From: Labyrinthula sp. Ha
Taxonomy: Eukaryota > Sar > Bigyra > Labyrinthulida > Labyrinthulaceae
Reading direction: 5' to 3'
Assembly (NCBI GenBank): GCA_015227615.1
Contig: JAALGZ010000019.1
Span: 186,001-250,000 of the forward strand
DNA length: 64,000 nt
Shown in pieces: positions 12,364 to 21,806 of this stretch. Within the stretch, counting starts at the first letter, position 1. Each line of letters begins with the position of its first letter. A program made the translations under genes and the position numbers. Below the pieces are notes generated by a model that did no database searches, was not told the DNA's origin, and was given only the letters and a program-made list of their open reading frames with translations.

Positions 12364-15300
12364 ATGGTTAAACATGACAACTCACCAGGAACAAGCATTG
12401 AAGCTCTACCCGAGCCCATGGCAACCATAGAAAGTGAGAGTAAAATTCTAAATAAATCAGAAATTTCAACGAATATAAAAGCTGTGAAAAAAATAGAGCA
12501 AGATTCTGCTGCCAAGAGTGAGAGAGTTGCAGAAGAACCTGCTCAAAAGAAAGCAAAAATCCTCAATAGTGATATAAACACAAAAGATAACGAACCATTA
12601 GCCAAGAATTATCCTTTTGAGCTAGATCCTTTTCAAAAGCAGTCGATAGAGCTCCTTGAACAACGACATTCTGTTCTTGTTGCTGCACACACTTCAGCAG
12701 GTAAAATTCTTTCTAGAAAAACTTATCTCTAGGAAAAACAGCTGTCGCAGAATATGCAATAGCAATGGCCTTAAGAGACAATCAAAGAGTTATTTATACG
12801 TCACCTATAAAAGCGCTATCTAACCAAAAATATAGAGAACTAGAAGAAGAGTTTTCAGACGTTGGTCTTCTAACTGGAGATGTAACGATAAATCCAAATG
12901 CTTCTTGTTTGGTAATATATTTTTTTAGTTTATTTTTTAGGTTATGACAACTGAAATTTTAAGATCTATGTTATATAGAGGTTCTGAAATAATACGTAGT
13001 GTTCAATGGGCAATATTTGACGAAGTTCATTACATGAGAGATAAAACAAGAGGTGTTGTTTGGGAAGAATCCATTATTCTTCTTCCTCATAAAGTTCGTT
13101 ATGTTTTTTTAAGCGCTACAATACCAAATGGTCAACAATTTGCAGATTGGGTTTGTAAAATTCACTCTCCATTAAAAGAAAAACCTATGGTTTGTGAAGT
13201 AGTTTACACAGATTATCGACCAACGCCATTACAACATTTTATGTATGTTACTGGAGATAATGGAGTTCATTTGATCGTTGATGAGAAAGGTAATTTTCTT
13301 GAAAATAATTTAAGCAAAGCGATGGGGATTTTATCTAGAAGTAATTTAAAAGAACAAATGAATGGTAAAAAGAAAAGAAACCAAAAACAAGAAAATAAAA
13401 CTATTGGATTAGTTAATTTAATTAAAATGGTTGTGAAAAAGAATTTTGATCCTTGTATTGTATTTAGTTTTTCAAAAAAAGATTGCGAAGGGTTCGCGAA
13501 AGCAATTTCTACTTTTGAATTAAACACAGCAGAAGAATCTGAAATTGTTCATCAAATATATAAAAATGCAATTAGCAGTCTAAACGAATCAGATTCTAAT
13601 CTCCCACAAATTAATTCAATGCTACCACTATTAAAACGCGGAATAGGTATTCATCACGGTGGATTGTTACCAATTCTAAAAGAAATAGTTGAAATTTTAT
13701 TTGGAGAAGGGTTAATAAAAGTTTTATTTGCTACCGAAACTTTTGCTATGGGAGTTAATATGCCTGCAAAAACAGTTATTTTTACATCTATTCGTAAATG
13801 GGACGGATCAGAAGTTCGATGGGTTTCTTCAGGAGAATATATTCAAATGTCAGGAAGAGCAGGAAGAAGAGGAAAAGATACTAGAGGAATAGTTGTACAA
13901 ATGGTAGAGGAAATTATTGAACCTGATGTTGCAAAACGGATTATGTCTGGAAGTGCTTCTCCTTTAACAAGTTCGTTTTACTTAGGATATAATATGTTGC
14001 TTAATTTAATGCGAATTCAAAATCTAAGTCATGTTGAAGGAGATGGAACAGTTGATGCAGAAATAGAATATATGATTCGTAATTCTCTTTTTTCTTTTCA
14101 AAACTCTGCTGCTTTACCTGTATTGGAAGAGAAGATTAAGTTAAAAGAAGAAGAATTATCGTTATTGAAATTAGATGAGGATTTGGAAATGAAGTTTCAA
14201 GTTCATAAAAGTTTGCTGAATAAATTGAAAAAAGCTAAGGATGAAAAACGGGTTTATTTAATGCAAGAAAAGTTTGTTAAGCCATTTTTAGTACTGGGAA
14301 GATTAGTTAAAGTACATAAAGATAAAAAGGGATTATTTCTGGGAATAGTTGAAAGAAGAATTGATATCTTAGATGGAGAAGATAAAGTTGACGTTCTTTT
14401 ACTTTGTAAAACTGAGAATGATAATTTTGGTGATTCTTACAAGAAAAAAATTAAAATAATGCTAAAAAAACTTCGCTCTCGACAAAAACTGACAGTTCAT
14501 GAAAAAAAGTATATTACTAAGTTAGAAAGCGAAAATTTAGTTGATTTAAAAAATAGTGATGATGAAGAATATGTTCTTAAAATTGTGAGAATGAAAATTA
14601 GTCAACTTGAAGATATTTCAGAAATTAAAGTTCAAAAAACATCAAAAACAACACATGAATTTAAAGTTGTTATGGATAAACTTCTTGAAAAGTTTCCAGC
14701 TGATATTCCTTTGTTGAATCCAATTAATGATTTTGGAGTTGAAGAAACAAAACTGAAAGATTTGAATAATAAAATATTTTCTATGGAAAAAGAATTAGAA
14801 AAAGATCCCATTGAAATATTGATTTCCAAAAATAAAGAAGAAACAGAAGAACAGGCAGAAATTTTTTTAAGTCGCGAAAATATTCGAAAAGAAATAAGTT
14901 CACTTAATCTTGAGAAAGGAAATCTTGAAAATTTACCACTCAAAGAAAGACTTTCTTCTATGAAAAAAGTATTGAGAAACTTGGAATTTGTAGATAATGA
15001 CAATGTTGTTCAAATTAAAGGTAGAGTTGCTTGTGAGATTTCTTCTGGACATGAACTTATTATAACTGAAATGTTATTTTCTGGAAAGTTCAGTGATGAA
15101 TTATTAGATCCTGCTTTAGTTGCTTCAATGTTATCTTGTTTAATTTATACCGATCGAGGTGAAGATGAAGTTCAACTACCTAAAGATTTGAATGATTTGT
15201 TCCAGAAAGTAAAATCAACAGCAAAAATAATAGCTGAAACAGAAACAGAAGCTGGAATGGATCCAATTATGGTTGAAAATACTTTTAGCACGGAAAAGAA

Positions 15301-15598
15301 ATCAGAAGAAGATGCTGAAAAACTGGATAAAATACAAGATTTTGTTGATCAGTTTAAACCTGATATAATGGAGTTAGTTTATCTTTGGTGTAAAGGAAAA
15401 AAATTTTCAGAGGTTATTCAAGTTACAGATGCTTTTGAAGGTTCTGTAATTCGTTGTATGAGAAGATTGGCTGAATTATTGCGACAACTTTGTGTAGCTG
15501 CAAAAGTAATTGGAGATCAAAAATTAGAAGGAACTTTTAAACAAGCAATAGCTTTAATAAAAAGAGATATTATTTTTGCAGGTTCTTTATATCTTTAA
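12364..15598 (+). CDS. Exosome-associated RNA helicase MTR4 (Ski2-like), three exons
   Basis: Nuclear 3'-5' RNA helicase that unwinds RNA and feeds it to the nuclear exosome for rRNA processing and surveillance. Exons 12364-12700, 12733-12911 and 12941-15598 join in frame into 1057 residues, the usual MTR4 length. The track upstream is open to a TTG at 12328, but the first ATG is 12364. Motifs: Walker A AHTSAGKT (split by intron 1, residues ~108-115), [20 protein letters not shown] box (~199-202), SAT (~230-232), motif [12 protein letters not shown] (~474-483). A shortened KOW/arch region lies at about 620-860. The C-terminal DSHCT helical bundle ends in FAGSLYL, matching the FAASLYL end of known MTR4, so the C-terminus is complete. 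The N-terminus is long and poorly conserved, as in other MTR4s, with a possible [11 protein letters not shown] segment. It faces the MOB gene 34 bp away. The call is very secure. Confidence 0.97.
12701..12732 (+). other. Intron 1 of MTR4, 32 nt
   Basis: Runs from GTAAAATTC to ATCTCTAG. It splits the Gly codon of Walker A (phase 1). Removing it restores [14 protein letters not shown], which matches the conserved MTR4 Walker A and following helix. Without removal the frame stops at 12730-12732. The donor GTANNT-like form and TAG acceptor resemble the other short introns in this window. Confidence 0.93.
12912..12940 (+). other. Intron 2 of MTR4, 29 nt
   Basis: Runs from GTAATATAT to TATTTTTTAG, phase 0. 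Removal joins NASCL to [14 protein letters not shown], exactly the invariant family sequence around motif Ib. The upstream frame otherwise ends at a TGA-less T-rich stretch and stop at 12945-12947. It is almost pure T/A and holds an internal TTAG, so splicing must choose between two AGs 12 nt apart. Confidence 0.93.
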
Positions 15599-15632
15599 AC
15601 ATAGTTTTACAGCTACACAATATATATATTAA

Positions 15633-16485
15633 TTACAATCCTCTACTAGCAACAACTGAGTCCATTTCATCACGACAAAGAGTATTTTTTTTTTCGTATT
15701 CTTGATATTCTATTTTTTGGTTTTCGAAATCTTTTCTACGTTCTTTTATTTGATCCAAACAATTCAATTCTCTTGCTCCAACTAAATTATGTTCCCAAAT
15801 AAAAAATAACAATTCTTCAAAAATCTCTTCAAAATCAAAATATATTTCACATAACAATTTTGTGAGATATTTATTTGAATACACAATTATAAATAATCTT
15901 ACTAATCGCTTTGTAAGTACTTTAACTTCATCTAAAAATCCATTTGGAAAATGAACTCCTTTTATTTCTCCATAGTTTTCAAAATTTTTTATTGAGTTTT
16001 TTCCTTCATTCAAAACATATTGAACAAATTTTTCTACTGCTGGTTCAATACGCTGTCCATTTATTCTAATTACATAATGTCTATCTCTTGGATATCCAGG
16101 TTTTTCACGATTAATCGACCAATCTTTTGCTAATTCCCATTCTTCTGCAGAAAGATTAAAATATTCAAAAGCCTTTGTGTAAAATTGTGTTATCTTATTT
16201 GCAAAAAACTGTGATTTTTGAATAGCATAGTCGAAATCACGTTCAAAATCTCCACGTTTTCTTTCATTGAAGAATATTCTAGCATAGTTGTTGATTGGAC
16301 TCGAATTAAATAAACTAAAATGACCTTCTCTTGGATTAGTTGTGTCTGAAGTGTTATCGTCAAACTCCATAGATCTATCTGTGCTAGTAGCTTTACTATG
16401 AGAAGAAAGCGAGTTTGTTCTTGTAGCATTTTGACTAAACAATAAGAAAATAAACCTTTATGTACGTAAACATATTTCTTAACAT
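15633..16485 (-). CDS. MOB kinase-activator family protein lacking the zinc ligands
   Basis: MOB proteins bind and activate NDR/LATS-type kinases in cell-cycle exit and morphogenesis. The family pattern is clear: YTKAFEYFNLSAEEWELAKD, RINGQRIEPAVEKFVQYVLN (compare APKYVEYLMDW), VHFPNGFLDEVKVLTKRLVR (compare VPFPPNFKDVVKTIFKRLFR) and LLFFIWEHNLVGARELNCLD (compare HFILFTHEFGLIDKKELAPL). The two Cys before the body and the two His of the usual Zn site (Y-H-S-H-F) are replaced (YSNKYL). The continuous frame starts with TTG at 16442. I infer a 20-nt first exon (16466-16485, ATG at 16485 or 16473) and an intron 16435-16465, giving 273 residues in frame. If that is wrong, the first ATG is 16370 (249 aa). 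The N-terminal ~60 residues are Ser/Thr-rich. Stop TAA, 34 bp from MTR4. Confidence 0.88.
16435..16465 (-). other. Inferred 31-nt intron in MOB gene
   Basis: On the coding strand it begins GTACATAAAGG and ends ATTGTTTAG. It would join the 20-nt first exon (ATGTTAAGAAATATGTTTAC) to TCAAAATGCTAC in phase 2, keeping the MOB frame open and supplying the missing ATG. An in-frame TAA lies directly before that ATG. Size and splice-site form agree with the MTR4 introns. There is no protein conservation at this end to confirm it. Confidence 0.65.
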
Positions 16486-19400
16486 TCTTTTATATTAGGT
16501 TTGGGTTTAACTTTTCAACCTACGCGCAGTTTGGACAGTGAGACTATACAGAAAATTTGAAGAAACCCTTAAAAGCCTGAAGCAGACATAGCTTCATAAT
16601 ATACAGCTGGTTCTTTTCCTTTTTTAGCCCAGAATTACTGAGAAGTTCATTTAATGTTGATTTATTTTCGCATTAAATGTCATCTGAATAAAATTTCAGA
16701 CTGAATGAATGAAATTAGGCCGTTAAGATGTAACAGTTTGCAACAATTGCAAATTGTCCCGTTAAGTCTTTCTTGGCCAATACATGTCTAAAACGAACAC
16801 ATATTGAAAAAGAAAAAGAATAAGCGTGAAAATAGACATATATTACCCAATACTCCTAAAATCCTGCTGGGAGTTTCTTTATACAGACTTTAGATATATG
16901 ATACTTTGTAATCAAGTATTAAAAAACCTTTTATTCCTATTCAATCAGTTGGTTGAACTGTCTCTTAAGAGAAATACGTTCTAACAGTGCTAGAGTACTT
17001 TGATCCTAAACAATGTATTTTGTTTTCAGAAGACAAAGACATAGCTGAGGCTTTTTTAGACGAGTATATGTCGAACATATTAGTTTCTAGGCATAACTCA
17101 AGAGCAACATGGGAAAATTTATTTTAAACAAACCCAGATTTTCCCTAATTGTTGTTCTACTCTTAGATTTAGACAGAAAAAACGGGATATTCTTAAAGAA
17201 ATTATACCATTTTTAGCGATATTGTAACAACAGTAACCGAGATCTTATAGGAAACTAACCATAGAACATAGTCCCGAGTAGAAACCCTATACTTTATTCT
17301 ATAGCTGTGGGATCTTGTCAGATTTTGAATAAGAAACTTGTTACCAAATTCTTCAGAAGCGACTTTTCCGGAGACAGAATGTAAAGGTATAACTATAAGA
17401 TCCTTGTTGTGCGTTGTCCAAAATATTTAAACCAAGGGTGAAAAATATTAGTGTTAACAACATTTCTTTGCAAGAGAATACTTTAAAAATTAAAGACTGC
17501 AACGAATTCAGAGCAAGAATGTATGTACACATGATATAGCATAACCAAACCATGACTCCAACCAACTTGAGACTCGAATTTATAAGAGAAATTGTATTAT
17601 CATTTAAAAAATGTAATCTTACCAATTGGTTGGGTAGAGCTTTCAATCCAGCGGCAAGAATCATAAAACCTTCTAAGAGGTAGCATGCCCTTCTACGCCG
17701 TAAATCAAGAACCAAGTTGTAAATATTAGACACTTAATATAATCTTTGAAATACTTTATTCATCATAAACATTTTCACCAGCTTACATCTGCTAATACCG
17801 CGGGTCTTTAAACTTTCTCTTGAGGATAAAACAGGAGATATTACTTTTCTATATTTCAGATCGTCTCTACTATGTAGTTCATCCTTTATGGAATTACTGT
17901 ATAAATTGAAAGTTGGCTCAGAAAGCATCTCTAGAATAAGTTGTTTTCTTCAACTAATTAATAAGACAGGTCTACATTCAATATATTTACCATATTTACG
18001 GCTAGTAGCTGAATTTTCTCTGTAGGGATATTGACCACACATATACTCTATTATTATCCTGTTCATTTTGTCTAGATTTAATCGAGTAAACGTTGCATTT
18101 CTGATCTCATTATTGTATTCTTGTATTAGTCAACCAAATGTCTCACATTAACAGGAAGCTTATGGCTTTATTCACTGGAGATTAATTACTTGAATAAGTA
18201 ACAATTAGTTTACTTCATTTGCTCGGTTTAGTAACCTGCTACTTCTTTCAAAGAGCAATTGAATAATATTTTGGTTAATTCAAGAAATTTAAAGTCCATG
18301 ACAACCACTTTAACAAATTTTATAAAGAATGCTCGAATAAAAAAATCAAGAAAGTATATCCATTCGGCAAAAAGTTACAGAGAAAATTTTGACTGAAGTT
18401 TACAAAAATATAAAACATTAAAAGACTTGGACTAAAGGCTAAAATAGATAATACTCCTGACTCTGTGAGCATTAACACAAGACTTCAGAAAGAATTTAAT
18501 AAACAAGTTAAGCTTTTCATGATGATGCTGAGGACTCTAATAGCCAGTCCTTTGACCTGTTATTACTCTTTCTTAATGGCAAACAAGAAATAAACTATAT
18601 ATAGATATCTATCAATACTTTGTTATGAATAATTATAATGTTCAGTAAATGGTTTAGCTCTATTAGGAACTAACAAAATGCTAAATCATGGAATTAATAT
18701 AATATTTTCTACAAGAAGCCATATAAAGCATTGATTCAAGCATAGATATAATGGTAACGCAATTTTCGGTTCTCTGTGAAACCTATAGCGAGTGAGCCTT
18801 AACTTTGAACAGAACAAAGACAAGAGACAAGTTAAGCTTGAAGCAAAAAAAAGAAAGAATCAACTCTTTAAGACCGAAAGAGCGTATATCTACGAAGAAT
18901 CTGTTGACAAATCAGCAGATAGAAATTTATTTGAAACAAAATAGAGAATATGAAATGTCCAGTACATGAAAAATAAGATCATTATTGAAGAGGAAACAAT
19001 GCAAATTACCAATGGATTTTCTAAGGATGGTGCAACTATCTTCTTAAAATAACTTAGTCGAACATAGTTGATGACTTCTAACTTTTTTTAACAAACTTAC
19101 ATACTTATTTAATATCCATTAGCGATTTGTTGTTAAAGTAGTGTCGCAAAACCGGAGGTAGGTTAGTTGCTACCATTTATTTATTATCTCGTGCAAGATT
19201 CCAGTCTTTAGATTATATGTTTCCATTATTATCTATTGGACCATGTTAATTGAAAAATCTTTGATGTAAAATATAATTGAGATATCAGCAGCTCCTTCTT
19301 AAAACATTGCTGATTTTGAAAGGGTGTTCTTAAAAAAATCTTAAAGTCTATATTTTCTTTAATGAAGGCTAGTAACCCATCAACCTCAGTTGCATTGGCT

Positions 19401-20491
19401 ATAAATGGACTTGATGCCATGCTCAGGAGTCTTATTTGAGAGGCCGAAAAATGAAATATTGTTCATAAATCTTCAAAAAAAATAGGAACTGGTCAATATT
19501 TAGTTAAATTTTTTTTCGCAACAGGACAGCTATCATCCTGAAATTCTCTCCATAATGATTTAATGACAAAGGAAACATTTTTCCTTTATTCATAACCTCT
19601 TTATGATTCATCTACATGTGTTATTTAGTTAATATATAATTAAGTAGCCAAATAAAGAAAATATTTTACTACTTTGGTTAATTATCTAAGAAAGTATTCT
19701 TATTTTGGAATGTTTGTATTTTATCTTATCCATTATGTGGACAAACGCCTGCTATTTTCCAGAAGTAGCACACAAACAGGTATGAAAATATCTTTGATTT
19801 CATTTAAGATACCCACAACACTTGTTACAAAAAGTATGTATCACCGGGAAATTCGCTGCGTAGATATTTTAAATGATGATTAGAACGAAACAACCACCAG
19901 CATCGAGAAAAAGAAGGATAAAACATATCATACAACTTAGTCAATATAGTCAAAAACTCGTATCGAAACCTTCAAACGTTGTATTTTGGTACTATATCTG
20001 CCATAGAAAATAAAATATCATGGAATATTTAGCATTTCAAACATGTCTAAATTCGAGTGATGTAAGAAAGAATAGATGTAGGGACGGAATCGTCGGTGAA
20101 CGCTCTCAAGACACAAAAGATTAAACCCGTCATTTAATTAGAAGCCAAAAAAAAATATATTAGCTTATATTTAAAAGCTTAAACCAAATCAGTTTGAACA
20201 AGACTATTAATTTGTTTAAAATCCTTAAGAAATTATGTTTTAGTTTGTGGCTTTACAATTACATCAATACTTGGGCCAGGTAATCATCAGCAACACGTCA
20301 TCTGGTGCAGCTTAGGCAGTTCCAAATTATTTTTAATTATTTCTTTAGAACAATGTTTTTTAGTTTTATGTCATCACTAAGCTGCTTGTATGTTTTCTCT
20401 GTTTGTTTTCATCTACATGTTCTGTCTCTACAATTTAAGCTGTTTCTGATTTTAATTCTATCTTTGATTTCAATACCGAAAGAATACAGTT
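16486..20491. other. Gene-poor region
   Basis: About 4 kb between gene pairs. Two frames in register on the minus strand (17353-17733 and 17734-17928) are separated by one stop and have no recognisable domain. On the plus strand 18290-19055 one frame yields K/E-rich peptide stretches broken by stops, possibly a decayed gene. Nothing here can be named. Confidence 0.5.
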
Positions 20492-20526
20492 CCGATAGTA
20501 TTATCGGATTATCGGAATAATCCGAT
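20492..20526. promoter_or_regulatory. Overlapping perfect hairpins upstream of the PNRC-motif gene
   Basis: ATCGGATTAT (20503-20512) pairs with ATAATCCGAT (20517-20526) around a 4-nt CGGA loop. Overlapping its left arm, CCGATA (20492-20497) pairs with TATCGG (20502-20507) around another 4-nt loop. The two structures are mutually exclusive. They lie about 65 bp before the inferred ATG of the next gene, so they may be an operator-like palindrome or part of the 5' UTR. Confidence 0.5.
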
Positions 20527-20590
20527 TTTACTTGACAAAAATCACAGCATAAGAAAATTAAAGAAAAGCAAAAAGAGAAAATTCGAAGAA

Positions 20591-21046
20591 ATGAAATCTC
20601 TCAGCCAATCTCAAAAGATTCCTACCCTAGACATTACAGAGTATATTCTTAATTTTCCTTAATAATCCCTCAGGTCAGAATTAACAAAAATTTTTACTTC
20701 CGCCCCATCTTCCACTCCGAAAAACAGCAAGAATTCAAGAAGGAAACAAAAGAAGAAAAAACAAGTGATTAACATGCAAAACGTCACTTTGATGACTAGA
20801 AATGGTCTTATTGAATCTAACAGCAGTGTTTTTTCTTCTGCTTCCAGTTCGTCCCAGCCAGATCCGGAAAAATCTGCCACCTATAAGACTCCTCCTACAA
20901 AGCAGAGAAAAAACAGATCCGCGAATAAGGAAAGAAGCTATCATAAGAATACAAAGGGACCACAGTTTGCATGGTCAAAGTTTCAATCCTCACCAGATCC
21001 TAAAGAATTGCCTATGCCAAGCTTTCTCAACTTGAACAAAGAGTAA
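20591..21046 (+). CDS. Small PNRC-motif protein, probable decapping co-activator (two exons)
   Basis: The C-terminal motif FAWSKF...SPDPKELPMPSF (residues ~115-134 of 140) matches the proline-rich nuclear receptor coactivator motif (PNRC; compare human FAGAKF...PSPSVLPKPP). In animals and fungi this motif bridges DCP1 through LPxP and stimulates DCP2 mRNA decapping. Exons 20591-20640 and 20674-21046 join in frame (intron 33 nt, containing two TAA in frame). The N-terminal half is Ser/Thr-rich and basic (TPKNSKNSRRKQKKKKQ), as is usual for these proteins. The longest unspliced frame has only a GTG at 20765, and an ATG-initiated protein without the intron (from 20774) would lack the basic block. 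Stop TAA, 223 bp from the facing gene. The motif is secure; the role is inferred. Confidence 0.78.
20641..20673 (+). other. Inferred 33-nt intron in the PNRC-motif gene
   Basis: Begins GTATATTCTT and ends AATCCCTCAG. It includes in-frame TAATAA that would end translation after 23 codons; removal continues the frame (phase 2, GA|G) into the basic region. It contains two CTTAAT stretches that could serve as branch sites. Length and donor agree with the other introns here. Confidence 0.75.
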
Positions 21047-21269
21047 ATATTCTCTCGTGTTTTGTTGAATGATTTCTTGGCGGGAAGGAACTTTAAACGG
21101 TTGAATTTTAAAAGTGGAGCTGAAATTTAACGGATAAAAGGAAGTGTGATACAGATGGAAAGGATTTGCAAGTTTTTTTCGGGGTTTTGTAAATATGGTT
21201 TTGTCATAAGTATTGGGCTGCTTAAAACTAAAAAAAGGAAGGAAATAGGTGCTCATAATTTTAATTCCT

Positions 21270-21806
21270 TTATAAAACATATGTAAAGACATATCCAAGA
21301 AGCAAAGCAAGGTTCAAAGTATAAGTTTTTGATGAGCTTACTGCGAGTAATCCGTCGCAAAAATTTACTGTCGGGTTACATTTCAACTCCCTCAAGATTC
21401 TATCATAACACTGCTCAGTTGCTTCATCAATCTGACTGCAGTTCAGAGCAGGATTTATGCAGTATAATTCACAGGTATAAATTCTGTGCATATGTTCTAG
21501 TACTCCATCAGTACACATACTTTGTCCAAACGCAGTCATAAATGAAGTAAAATAGGTTCTCGCAGCGTATCTTTCAGTAGGAAGACTTTGAAGAATCAAA
21601 TCTATATTATGTTTAGCAGGATCACCTCCTTTATCATAAACCACCATGAGCTCATCCATTAAAATTTCCTGGCATTCCTGAACGCAAGAGAAAACTTCTG
21701 TGTCTTTGATGTCTGGAACTATACCCTCTGAGTTCCTAGTGCAGCTTTGACAAAGTGTTCCGATAAAAAATGAAAGAAAGGAAAGTAGTCTTAGGATAGA
21801 TGACAT
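21270..21806 (-). CDS. Secreted Cys-rich protein, probably GPI-anchored (178 aa)
   Basis: I do not recognise the family. An N-terminal signal peptide (MSSILRLLSFLSFFIGTLC, cleavage near residue 19) leads into a domain with about ten cysteines (QSC, FSCVQEC, SMC, YTCELYC, LNC, QC, LKC, NFC), suggesting five disulfides in an extracellular helical fold. The last ~22 residues (LLAVSSSKTY then LNLALLLGYVFTYVL) form small residues followed by a short hydrophobic end, the layout of a GPI-attachment signal. There is no internal membrane segment. Start ATG at 21806, stop TAA. It likely acts at the cell surface or in a secretory compartment; ligand and role are unknown. It converges with the PNRC-motif gene. 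Confidence 0.82.
   Translation of the reverse strand: MSSILRLLSFLSFFIGTLCQSCTRNSEGIVPDIKDTEVFSCVQECQEILMDELMVVYDKGGDPAKHNIDLILQSLPTERYAARTYFTSFMTAFGQSMCTDGVLEHMHRIYTCELYCINPALNCSQIDEATEQCYDRILRELKCNPTVNFCDGLLAVSSSKTYTLNLALLLGYVFTYVL

Noticed and set aside
17353-17928. Two adjacent minus-strand frames (126 and 64 codons) in the same register with one stop between
   Set aside because: Some segments (RRRRACYLLEGFMILAAG) look non-random, and I considered a peroxin-11-like helix protein. The motif does not hold, and no ~30-nt intron removes the stop in frame.
20990-21310. 106-codon minus-strand frame
   Set aside because: It overlaps the 3' ends of two better-supported genes and has no protein features of its own.
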